Of a stretch of 64,000 nucleotides of DNA, positions 54,129 through 63,300 are shown one piece after another. How positions within the stretch are numbered: position 1 is the stretch's first letter; each line of letters begins with the position of its first letter. A program made the translations under genes and the position numbers. This DNA is from Spirosoma pollinicola (GTDB lineage Bacteria; Bacteroidota; Bacteroidia; Cytophagales; Spirosomataceae), in contig NZ_CP025096.1 of assembly GCF_002831565.1 (NCBI RefSeq), forward strand, positions 248,001 through 312,000. Direction: 5' to 3'. The notes beneath the pieces are model-generated. The model searched no databases. It saw nothing but the letters and a program-made list of their open reading frames with translations, and was not told the origin of the DNA.

Positions 54129-54275
54129 ATGATAAGACATTATATTAACGAACTAATGAATTTAGTAGCAGGAAATAGCCGTTACGTTCATTATTCGTGG
54201 AAGTGGCAACTTATTTTTTCACTTGGTCTTCTTCTTATTCTGTCCATTCCGGTTCTACTATTCTACTTTTTATAG
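54129..54275 (+). CDS. putative 48-residue single-helix membrane protein
   Basis: An ATG at 54129 opens 48 codons ending with TAG at 54275. The product begins MIRHYINELMNLVAGNSRYV, then one strong hydrophobic segment, LIFSLGLLLILSIPVLLFYFL, at the C-terminus. It is the only gene-like element in the 487-bp gap 53965-54451. A tail-anchored small protein is possible. Composition is more AT-rich than in neighbouring genes, so it could also be chance. Confidence 0.4.
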   Translation: MIRHYINELMNLVAGNSRYVHYSWKWQLIFSLGLLLILSIPVLLFYFL

Positions 54276-54348
54276 ATTCTGGCTTTCCTCAAGTAGAACA
54301 TTGGCGTCAGTTAACCAACGTCCCTAGAGTCTTATTTAGCTGCCTTTG

Positions 54349-54384
54349 TTAACAAATATCGCTAACAAGAAACATTCCCTAACA
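54349..54384 (+). promoter_or_regulatory. TAACA direct repeats, candidate activator site
   Basis: (T/C)TAACA occurs at 54349, 54362 and 54379, about 43-78 bp upstream of the -7 box at 54427. Direct repeats upstream of a phosphatase gene would suit a PhoB-like activator, but the 13- and 17-bp spacing is irregular. Confidence 0.3.
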
Positions 54385-54426
54385 GAAATGTAAAGCGGCC
54401 TTAATCAACACGTAATAGTTAGCACC

Positions 54427-54434
54427 TTACTTTG
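54427..54434 (+). promoter_or_regulatory. -7 promoter box for the phosphoesterase gene at 54452
   Basis: TTACTTTG followed by C is near TAnnTTTG and lies 17 bp before the ATG, giving a very short leader. Confidence 0.4.
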
Positions 54435-54451
54435 CGCAAACCAAAGTATGT

Positions 54452-55375
54452 ATGAATCGTCGGGATTTAGTTAGGCGAATGGGTGCTGGCCTTGCCGCTC
54501 TTTCAGTAAACAATTTAGCCTCCGGGCATACCCTGGTAAAACCGAAACAGCGGGTATTCCGGATCGCTCACCTCACCGATGTACACATGCAACCTATGGT
54601 GGGGGCAGCCAAAGGCTTCGAAAAATGCCTCCATCATGTACAGAGTCTCCCCGATAAACCAGATCTGATTATCAACGGGGGTGATGCAATCATGGAAGCG
54701 CACGGCCGGGGAAAAGATAGCGTGAGCCGGCAATGGAGCCTCTACCAATCTGTGCTCCGTAGTGAAAATGCGTTACCCATCTTAAGCTGCATCGGAAATC
54801 ATGACATCTGGTGTAAAAAGGAAACCAAAGTTTGCTTCGAAGCGGGTCGGCAGTGGGCGATGGATGAATTTCAGCTAGCGAAACGCTATTACAGCATTGA
54901 CCGAAACGGCTGGCATATCATCATGCTGGACAGCGTACAGCCCAAGCCTGACGAAAGCTGGTATACCGCCCATCTGGATGAAGACCAGTTTCAATGGCTC
55001 GAAGCCGATCTTAAAGCAACCCCCGTCGAGACGCCAATTCTGGTTGTTTCGCATTTACCCATCCTGGCCGCCTGTGTGTTTTTTGACGGCGACCGTTTTA
55101 CGAGCGAAAACTGGAATATCCCTGCTCGCTGGATGCATAGCGATACGGTTCGTATAACCAACTTATTCCATAAGCACCCGAATGTAAAGGCCGCTTTGAG
55201 CGGCCATATTCATTTAGTTGATCGAGTAGATTACAACGGCATTTCTTATTTCTGTAACGGAGCCGTGAGCGGAGCCTGGTGGTTTGGCAAGTATAAACAG
55301 ACCGCTCCGGGTTATGCGCTTGTCGACTTATTCGACGATGGATCGGTTGAGAACACGTATACCCAGTACGTCTGA
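54452..55375 (+). CDS. metallophosphoesterase with a Tat-type signal
   Basis: 307 residues. The N-terminus MNRRDLVRRMGAGLAALSVNNLASG has twin arginines before a weak hydrophobic stretch, so Tat export of a folded, metal-loaded enzyme is likely. The calcineurin-like domain has LTDVHM, NGGDAIME, GNHDIW, VSHLPI and SGHIHLVD, a full set of two-metal ligands. It lacks the Fn3 domain of the purple acid phosphatases nearby, and so resembles the Icc/3',5'-cyclic nucleotide phosphodiesterase branch. The substrate may be a phosphodiester. The fusion phosphatase gene follows after 83 bp. Confidence 0.86.
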   Translation: MNRRDLVRRMGAGLAALSVNNLASGHTLVKPKQRVFRIAHLTDVHMQPMVGAAKGFEKCLHHVQSLPDKPDLIINGGDAIMEAHGRGKDSVSRQWSLYQSVLRSENALPILSCIGNHDIWCKKETKVCFEAGRQWAMDEFQLAKRYYSIDRNGWHIIMLDSVQPKPDESWYTAHLDEDQFQWLEADLKATPVETPILVVSHLPILAACVFFDGDRFTSENWNIPARWMHSDTVRITNLFHKHPNVKAALSGHIHLVDRVDYNGISYFCNGAVSGAWWFGKYKQTAPGYALVDLFDDGSVENTYTQYV

Positions 55376-55458
55376 ACCCAATTTTTGCAGAATCAGCGTA
55401 TACTCTCCTTCTTTCCCGCCCGGTGTGTCTATTTCGGTTAGCGATTCCTGATAAATCC

Positions 55459-57306
55459 ATGAAAAAACAGATTCTATTGGTTCTTGCCGCCTGGGTTGCC
55501 GGGATTTTGATGGCGAGAGCCCAGCCGCGCACGTCCTACTCACCCGCTCAGGCACACTCGCATAATGATTATGAGCAAACGATTCCGTTCCTGCAAGCCT
55601 ATGACCAGGCCTTCGGCTCAGTAGAAGCGGATATCTATGCCCGCAACGGCCAGCTTTACGTAGCCCACGATTCGGCCAATATTACCCCCGCCCGGACATT
55701 GGAAGCGTTGTACATTAACCCCATTGTCGAAAAAGTACGCGCGAACAAGGGTAAACTGTATGCCAACGCCAGCTACGGCCTGCAATGGCTAATCGACTTA
55801 AAAACGCCTGCCCGCTTGTCGCTGCCTATACTGGTAAGGGCGCTAAGTGCTTATCCGGATATTTTTGGTTCTGGCGGGCCGGTAAAGGTTGTCGTGAGTG
55901 GCAACGTACCGACACCTGACCAGTTTAAAAATTACCCCGACTGGCTCCAGTTCGATGGACGCCCCGAGGTTGTTTACACGCCTGAACAACTCGCGCATGT
56001 TGGCCTCATCAGTCAGGCGTTTCCCGTCTATACGCGCTGGAATGGAAAAGGCTTAATCGTCAAAAATGAACGGGCCAGGATCCAGACGGTTATCCAGCAG
56101 GTACATCGACAGGGTAAAAAAATCCGTTTCTGGGCAACACCCGATAATATCAACACGTGGAAAACGCTAATGAATATGGGTGTCGATTACATCAATACCG
56201 ACCAGATTACCCCCCTCGGGCATTTTCTGAGCCAACGTCAGACGGCCGAATACCAGAACCCAACGCCCCATACGCTCTACCAGCCAACCTACCGGAATAA
56301 CGATAGCCGCAGCCGGGTCAAAAATGTGATCCTGCTGATTGGCGACGGCATGGGGCTTGCCCAGATTTACGCTGGACTAACGGCGAACCGGGGCGATTTA
56401 AATCTGGCGAAACTGTTGAACATTGGCTTTTCAAAAACGAGTGCGGCTGATACCTACATTACCGATTCGGCGGCCGGAGCAACGGCCATGGCCACAGGGC
56501 AAAAAACCAATAACCGTGCCATTGGAGTCGATTCGTCAGGTAATCCGGTACCTGCGATTCCGACATTGATCAAGAAATGGAACATGGTGAGCGGGCTGAT
56601 ATCGGCGGGTCCAGTTACCGACGCGACACCAGCGGCTTTTTATGCCCATCAGCCCGACCGCATGTTCGAACGGGAAATTGCGTCTGATTTTCTTCGTAAT
56701 CCGGTTCAGATTCTGATTGGGGGCGGCTATCGGTATTTTAAGGAACAGAACGTTCTGGACACGCTCCATCAGAAAGGGTATCAGGTCGGCACGGCATTCG
56801 ATCAACTGGAGAGCCTGAAACGCCCGTTTGTGTTACTGGACGATCAGTCAGTGGTGGCGGTGAGCAAAGGGCGGAAAGACTTTTTGCAGCGAAGTCTTCA
56901 AAAAACACTGCATGACCTTGACCCTAACAAAGCGGGCTTTTTCGTCATGGCTGAGGGTGCCCAGATTGACTATGGCGGACATGCCAACGACATGCGGTAC
57001 GTTGTTGACGAAATGCTGGACTTTGACCGGACCATTGGCGATGCCATTCGATTCGCCGACTCGAATGGTGAAACGCTGGTTATCATCACGGCGGATCATG
57101 AAACGGGCGGATTGAGTCTTTTAGATGGCGATCTGAAGCGAGGGTATATCGATGGCAACTTCAGCACCAACGACCATTCGGGCATTATGGTGCCGGTTTT
57201 TGCCTACGGCCCACATTCGCTGGATTTTCGGGGTGTTTATGAAAACACAGAGATTCACCACAAAATCATGGCTATTTTACAGAAATATCATTTCCCTGGC
57301 AATTAG
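55459..57306 (+). CDS. fusion: GDPD/PI-PLC-like phosphodiesterase plus PhoA-type alkaline phosphatase
   Basis: The ATG at 55459 gives signal peptide MKKQILLVLAAWVAGILMARAQ; 615 residues. Residues about 30-255 form a glycerophosphodiesterase/PI-PLC-like barrel, with HSHNDY at 33-38, VEAD at 55-58, AHD at 69-71 and the closing GVDYINTDQ. Residues about 285-612 form an alkaline phosphatase: GDGMG with metal ligand D296, the nucleophile S337 in TDSAAG, ADHETGG, and DHSGIMVPVFAYGP. A linear route is suggested, in which a phosphodiester is opened and the monoester is then dephosphorylated by the same protein in the periplasm. The downstream phosphatase gene begins 26 bp later. Confidence 0.87.
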   Translation: MKKQILLVLAAWVAGILMARAQPRTSYSPAQAHSHNDYEQTIPFLQAYDQAFGSVEADIYARNGQLYVAHDSANITPARTLEALYINPIVEKVRANKGKLYANASYGLQWLIDLKTPARLSLPILVRALSAYPDIFGSGGPVKVVVSGNVPTPDQFKNYPDWLQFDGRPEVVYTPEQLAHVGLISQAFPVYTRWNGKGLIVKNERARIQTVIQQVHRQGKKIRFWATPDNINTWKTLMNMGVDYINTDQITPLGHFLSQRQTAEYQNPTPHTLYQPTYRNNDSRSRVKNVILLIGDGMGLAQIYAGLTANRGDLNLAKLLNIGFSKTSAADTYITDSAAGATAMATGQKTNNRAIGVDSSGNPVPAIPTLIKKWNMVSGLISAGPVTDATPAAFYAHQPDRMFEREIASDFLRNPVQILIGGGYRYFKEQNVLDTLHQKGYQVGTAFDQLESLKRPFVLLDDQSVVAVSKGRKDFLQRSLQKTLHDLDPNKAGFFVMAEGAQIDYGGHANDMRYVVDEMLDFDRTIGDAIRFADSNGETLVIITADHETGGLSLLDGDLKRGYIDGNFSTNDHSGIMVPVFAYGPHSLDFRGVYENTEIHHKIMAILQKYHFPGN

Positions 57307-57332
57307 ACTACCACCGGCATCAATCGCGGATT

Positions 57333-58715
57333 ATGAAAACTATTTTCCAGATTTTCTGTCTTGTTCTGACACAGCTTTCGGTTCAGGCCCAGCTTCATAA
57401 AGACTATCCCGCGTCGGCTTATCCGGATCGGGTCATTCTTGGCTGGCAGGCTAATCCTGCTACCTCGCAATCGGTCAACTGGCGAACCGACTCGACGGTC
57501 ACTAAAGCAGTTGGCGCTATTACCGAAGCAGATCCGTCACCCGATTTGGCGAGTAAAGCAACGCTCATTTCGGCCACTACCGAGCGCGTCGGGATGGATG
57601 GAAAAACGGTTCTGTATCATTCCGTTCATTTCAACGACCTGAAACCAGCTACTAAATACAACTACCGGGTGGGCGATGGCACCCACTGGACGGAGTGGTT
57701 TCAGTTTACAACAGCGCAGGATCATCCGGCTCCGTTCTCGTTCCTCTACTTTGGTGATGCTCAGAACGACATCCGCTCGCTGTGGTCGCGTGCCATTCGC
57801 GGAGCCTATTCCAAGTTGCCTACGGTAAGCCTGATGATTCACGCCGGTGACCTAATCAACAGTTCCAATGCCGACTGGCAGTGGGCCGAATGGTTTGAAG
57901 CCGGTAGTTGGATCAATGGCGTGGTGCCAACACTGGCCGTGCCCGGCAATCACGAATATTTTAAAGATGAACAGGGCAAAGCCCGTGTGTCAAGACACTG
58001 GCGACCTTCGTTTGTATTACCCGAAAACGGCCCAAAAGGCTTTGAGGAGACTGCGTACTCGTTCGATTATCAGGGCACTCGGTTTATTTTTCTGAATTCA
58101 CAGCTCGCTCTGGTCGATACGTCAGCCATGACTCGTCAGGCTAATTGGCTGATTCAGACCCTGAGCAAGAATCCTAATCGCTGGACCGTGATCACCCACC
58201 ACCATCCCATTTATTCAACGGCTAAGGGCCGGGATAACAACGAATGGCGGGAGCGCATGGAACCAATTTACCGAAAATACCACGTTGATCTGGTGTTACA
58301 GGGTCACGACCACACCTACGGACGAGGCTTGAACATGCCTTTAGGAAAAAGCCGTAAACATCCGGATGGACCAATCTACGTCGTGTCGGTGAGTGGCCCG
58401 AAGATGTATGATATTGGCTTACAGGACTGGATGGATCGGGCAGCTTCAAACACACAGCTTTATCAAACCATAACGATTAACAGCGACAAGCTGACCTATC
58501 AGTCCTACACCGTAACGGGTGAGAAATACGATTCATTTGAACTGGTCAAAGCCAGTAACGGACAAAACACCCTCAATGATCAGGCACTCGTATTAGCACC
58601 CGAACGGCTCGAACTACCCGTAGAGTACCGAAAAAAATATACCCCCGAACAGCTTGACGAGTACCAAAATCGTTTCAAGAACTACAAAGCGCGTAAACAG
58701 GCGAAGAAGGAATAA
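57333..58715 (+). CDS. purple-acid-phosphatase-like metallophosphoesterase, exported
   Basis: 460 residues; signal peptide MKTIFQIFCLVLTQLSVQAQ. The N-terminal Fn3-like domain (PDRVILGWQANPATSQSVNWRT, then YHSVHFNDLKPATKYNYRVG) is characteristic of purple acid phosphatases. The catalytic domain has YFGDAQND, HAGDLINSS, PGNHEYF (His kept, Glu where many enzymes have Asp), THHHPIYS and GHDHTYGRG. A basic tail (FKNYKARKQAKKE) ends the protein. It differs from the 51681 paralogue in both spacing and tail. It closes the phosphatase series at a perfect hairpin terminator. Confidence 0.88.
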   Translation: MKTIFQIFCLVLTQLSVQAQLHKDYPASAYPDRVILGWQANPATSQSVNWRTDSTVTKAVGAITEADPSPDLASKATLISATTERVGMDGKTVLYHSVHFNDLKPATKYNYRVGDGTHWTEWFQFTTAQDHPAPFSFLYFGDAQNDIRSLWSRAIRGAYSKLPTVSLMIHAGDLINSSNADWQWAEWFEAGSWINGVVPTLAVPGNHEYFKDEQGKARVSRHWRPSFVLPENGPKGFEETAYSFDYQGTRFIFLNSQLALVDTSAMTRQANWLIQTLSKNPNRWTVITHHHPIYSTAKGRDNNEWRERMEPIYRKYHVDLVLQGHDHTYGRGLNMPLGKSRKHPDGPIYVVSVSGPKMYDIGLQDWMDRAASNTQLYQTITINSDKLTYQSYTVTGEKYDSFELVKASNGQNTLNDQALVLAPERLELPVEYRKKYTPEQLDEYQNRFKNYKARKQAKKE

Positions 58716-58723
58716 AGAAACAT

Positions 58724-58777
58724 ATATAAAAAGGGGCTGCTTGCTAACACCGTTCAGCAAGCAGCCCCTTTTTATAT
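58724..58777. terminator. bidirectional hairpin terminator between convergent operons
   Basis: ATATAAAAAGGGGCTGCTTGCT and its exact complement form a perfect 22-bp stem with a 10-nt loop, with A- and T-runs on either side. It separates the phosphatase genes from the SusC/SusD operon. Confidence 0.88.
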
Positions 58778-60312
58778 CAGTAACCCGGGTTTTGGTACAT
58801 ACCGGTCGGATTCAATTTTACTTCGTTGAACGGGATTGGATAGTAATAATCCTTCGTTCCGAAGTTCGTTAATTGGGCAGCCCCAAAGTCGGCCTGGCTT
58901 TTCGAGCGTATGTACGCAACCAGTTCCGTGGGTGTAAAGAAGCGTAGTAGATCAAACCAGCGTTGGTTCTCAAAAGCCAGTTCAACCCGCCGTTCGTGGA
59001 GGATAGCCAGTTTGAGCGTTGGGAATTTAGCACTGTAGTCAGGGTTGGTTTTGGCAATACTATACACCGGTAACTTGGCCCGTTCCCGAACCTGATCCAG
59101 AAACCCGATAGCCGTTGCTTCGTCGCCCAGATACAGATTTACTTCGGCCAGCATCAGGATAACATCGGCATACCGCATCAGAATCCAGTCATTGCCGCCA
59201 TAGCCACTCGTTCCGGCGGTTGAACTGGCATCCCGAAATTTGGTGACGAAATAATCTTTCACCACCGCTGCGTTCGCATATTTGATGGAGTAATCCTTCC
59301 GAACATCACCGTCTTCGTATTCTTTTACCAGATCGGGGGTTACGTTACCCCCAACGCCCGTTGTTGTCCGAAGAGAATTGATCGTTTCACCCTGTGCCTG
59401 ATTATTTGCGGCTATACTCGACGAATAGTTGATGTCGCCCTGTTTGTAAACAATCTGAAAAATCGTTTCCGGATTGGTCGTTTTCTTACTCACATCGAAC
59501 ACATCCGCGTAAGGAATCTCTTTCAGTAAACCGAACGTCCGCTTGCTGTAGGCATTGGTCAGAAAGGTTTTCGCCTGTGTCAGATTAGCGTTTCGGTTTG
59601 CCTGATCGAGTGTTGTTGCCATCGTCAGATAAACCTGTCCCAGGAGGGCGTTACCAGCCACTTTCGAAACCCGGCCTTTATTGGCAGCGGCCTGAACATC
59701 GGGGAGCGGGCTGTTTATTACGTCCGTCAAATCGGCAACAATCTGCTTATATACCGTTTCTTTTTTCTCCCGAAACGTGTTGGCCGTAACCTCTTCCGTT
59801 GTGGTAAGGGGTTTGGTCACTAAAGGCACGTCACCCCACTTGCGAACCAGCGTAAAATAGATCAGCGCCCGGATGAATTTAGCTTCCGCCTGGTACTGCG
59901 TTTTTGTTTCCGGCTTCGCAAAGGTTACCATCTCAGAACCGGCCAGCACATAATTTGCCCGCGTGATCGTCTGGTAAAGGGAATTCCAGTGCGTTTGCAG
60001 GTACGAATTACTGGGCAGGAGCGCAAAGGCGTTAAACTGAAACGGCTCTCCGGCGTTTGACTGGTTATCATTCCGACCGGTATTATCGGAGCGTTCTTCC
60101 GAAAACAGGCCACTGTTCTCGGCAATCCCGTTGTTATCGCGGAGGGCTTGATAGACGCCGTTCAGCGCCAGCAGCACATCGTTTTCGGTCTTGTAATAAT
60201 CGGCCGTTACAATCGCGTTCGGGTTGTTTTCGATCAGGAAATCCTGACGGCATGCGCCCAGCAGAACCAGTATCAACACTGGTAAAAATCGAGAGAATAG
60301 TTTATACTTCAT
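58777..60312 (-). CDS. RagB/SusD family surface lipoprotein
   Basis: 511 residues; lipoprotein signal MKYKLFSRFLPVLILVLLGAC. The N-terminal NNPNAIVTADYYKTENDVLLALNGVYQAL segment and the AKFIRALIYFTLVRKWGDVPLVT block are standard SusD. The protein ends ELAFENQRWFDLLRF...YYYPIPFNEVKLNPTGMYQNPGY, the typical SusD C-terminus. SusD proteins form a lid on the SusC barrel and bind the ligand. Encoded 69 bp after susC on the same strand. No glycosidase is next to the pair inside this window, so the ligand is unknown. Confidence 0.93.
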   Translation of the reverse strand: MKYKLFSRFLPVLILVLLGACRQDFLIENNPNAIVTADYYKTENDVLLALNGVYQALRDNNGIAENSGLFSEERSDNTGRNDNQSNAGEPFQFNAFALLPSNSYLQTHWNSLYQTITRANYVLAGSEMVTFAKPETKTQYQAEAKFIRALIYFTLVRKWGDVPLVTKPLTTTEEVTANTFREKKETVYKQIVADLTDVINSPLPDVQAAANKGRVSKVAGNALLGQVYLTMATTLDQANRNANLTQAKTFLTNAYSKRTFGLLKEIPYADVFDVSKKTTNPETIFQIVYKQGDINYSSSIAANNQAQGETINSLRTTTGVGGNVTPDLVKEYEDGDVRKDYSIKYANAAVVKDYFVTKFRDASSTAGTSGYGGNDWILMRYADVILMLAEVNLYLGDEATAIGFLDQVRERAKLPVYSIAKTNPDYSAKFPTLKLAILHERRVELAFENQRWFDLLRFFTPTELVAYIRSKSQADFGAAQLTNFGTKDYYYPIPFNEVKLNPTGMYQNPGY

Positions 60313-60381
60313 GATTTTTCAAGATTGGTTACCGGGCGAAAGCAACACCAGCGCCCGGCGTTTTCACTATCTGGTTATGGC

Positions 60382-63300
60382 TTAAAATGAGATTTTAGCG
60401 CCTATGTTGTAGCCTCTGGCCAGTGGGTATTTACCATAATCGACACCCGGCGACAGGTTTGCACCGTTGTTGTAATCGACTTCGGGGTTATACCCTTTGT
60501 ACTTCGTTAGGGTAAATGCATTGTTTACGTTAACGTACAACCGAATACCACTTACCCGCGCTTTGGTCAGTCCGGCCACGGGCAGGTTGTACCCCAGGGT
60601 GATGTTCGTACAGCGCAGATAGGAGCCGTCCTGTAAATAGAAAGAAGATAACCGGGTACTGTTGCTCTGGGTACCTCCACGCGACGCCCGGTACACCAAC
60701 CCATTGCCCGGCTGCTCTTCAGAACGATACCGGTCAGCCACGGTAGAGTACTGGTTGCCAGACCCTTCCATATTATAGACGTAATAATCCTGCCCGTCGA
60801 GCACCTGATTTCCGTAAGAACCGTTGAAGGACGCACTGGCATCAAACTCTTTATAACTGGCGTTTACCGAAAACCCATAAGTGAACTTTGGATACGGTGT
60901 ACCAATCACCTGTTTGTCGGCATCCGTTACCACACCATCGCCATTGACATCCTGAAAAATCAGATCGCCGGGGCGGAGTGGGTTCGTGGAGGCTACTGAC
61001 CGGGCGGGGCCTTTCAGCACATAGCCGCTTGGAAATGACTGGGTTGAGGCATTATACACCGCATTGTCGGCGGCAATATTATCCACGTCTTTCTGCCGCA
61101 CCATGCCAATTACCTTGAACCCGTAAAACATCCCAACGGGCTGGCCTTCCTGCGTGATGTGGGTAATGTAGGAGCGCTCGGCACCCGCCACCAGAATGGT
61201 ATTGGCACCGCCCATATTCAGGACTTTGTTGCGGTTGAACGAAATGTTTCCGCTCAGATTCAGTTTGACATCCTGCGTTGAGATAGCCCGGCCATCGACC
61301 TGAAACTCATAACCCCGGTTCTGAATTTTAGAGTTTCGCAAATTCGTCAGGATACTTGTGGCCCCGGAAATAGCCGAAATGGGCTGATTGAACAGCAGAT
61401 TATACGAGTCACTAAGGTAGGTATTGGCAATAAGCAATAGCCGGTTGTTGAACAAGCCCACATCAAGGCCCAGATTAAATTGCGAGGTAGATTCCCAGCC
61501 TAGTTTCTGATCTTTGAGCGCACCGGAGTAGAAAGCTGTCTGAATCGTGCCTGATCCGAAAACGGCACCCGTCGGACTGGCCATTGTCTGCTGATACCCA
61601 TACAGCGGAATATTGTAGTTACCAGTCAGGCCCCAGCTTCCCCGTAACTTAAGCGTTGAAGCTGCCCCGAGCCAGTCGGTATAAAAAGGCTCGTTGGAAA
61701 TTGTCCAGCCTGCCGACAGGGACGGAAAACTACCCCAGCGGTTGGCCGGGCCAAATCGCGATGAGCCATCTGTCCGGAAGGCCGCTGTCAGGTAGTACCG
61801 GCCATCGTAGTTATACTCGGCACGGGCCAGGTAAGAAAGCAGTGTTTCTTCCTGTTTCCCTGTTCCCGTAAACCCAACACTACTGGTGGTATTGCTTTGA
61901 AAGAAATTGGTTGGGTCAGCACCTTTGGCCGTTATTTCCTGCACGGCATCATTCTGGAAACCCTGCGCCGATACACTGATCTGATCGAGGTTCGTTTTCT
62001 GAGCCGTATAGCCTACCAAGCCGTTCAGATAGTGTTTGCCAAGCTGCTTCGTATAGGTTGCGGTAAATTCGGCCAGCACGTTCTGCGTACTGAGCGTCAG
62101 GGCCGTAGCAGTAGCGGCTGCGATGGCCTGGGGTGAATAGGGCGGATTGTTCCCGTTGCTCAGGCTCGTGGGCAGGTAGTACTCGTACTTTTCGCTATAG
62201 GTCTGTAAACCGAGATTGGCTTTGGCGATGAGGCCCGGAATAATTTCGTAGCTAGCTGTTCCGTTATACGTTCCCCGTAATCCCTTACGGTTAATGTTTG
62301 TTTCCATGGCCAGCGCCACGGGATTTTCGATGGTCTGATACCCATAGACCGGCTGCTGGGCGGCTACTTCATTTTTCACCAAATTTCCCTTGTCGTCGTA
62401 AGCTCTGAAGGTTGGCGGCATAATCAGCGCTCCCAAAATGGGCCCCTGATTGAATCGTCCCTCCTGTACCTCACGGTTCGTATTTGAGGTCACAAAAAGG
62501 CTCGCGCCAACTTTGAACTTCTTGCTGATTTCGCCGTCGATGTTCGCCCGAAAGTTTACCCGTTCCTGCTTGGTCGCGACGATGATCCCCTGTTGATTTT
62601 GATACCCTCCGCTAATCAGGTAGCGCAAGCCGTTGTTACCGCCCGAAAAGGTAAGGTTGTGGCGACTCATGGACGCATTCCGGTAGAGGGCGTCCTGCCA
62701 GTCGGTGTTGTACTTAGGGGTGATCAGTTTTTGATTCGCGAAATCGTAAATATCCGTGGGGATACTCACTGAACCGGCATTCCCTACTTTGCCAATACGG
62801 GTCGCATTATCATCCGAAAACATCGCGTCGGTCCAGGTTTTGCCACTGTTCTGGACCAGATCGCGGTAGGTGTTGTTTCGTCCGTCGATAACGAGTTGAG
62901 CAAAGCCACTGGCATCCAGCAGTTTTACTTTTTTTGCCAGTTGGTTAATGCCATACTGGTACTCATAATCAAACTTACCTTTCCCGTCTTTCCCCCGTTT
63001 CGTTGTAATAATCACAACACCCCCCGACGCCCGCGAACCATAAATAGCTGCCGAAGCAGCATCTTTCAGCACGTCGATACTCTCAATATCATTGGGGTTA
63101 ATGAATACATCATTACCTGCCGGAAATCCGTCGATAACATAAAGCGGATCTGAACTGGCGTTGATCGAGCCAATGCCCCGCACCCGGATTTTAGTGGTGT
63201 TATAGGGTGCTCCACCCGTCTGGGATACCTGTACACCGGCGAGTTTACCTACCAATGCCTGTCCAAGCGTTGGGGCTGTAACATTCAGTTCACGCGCTTT

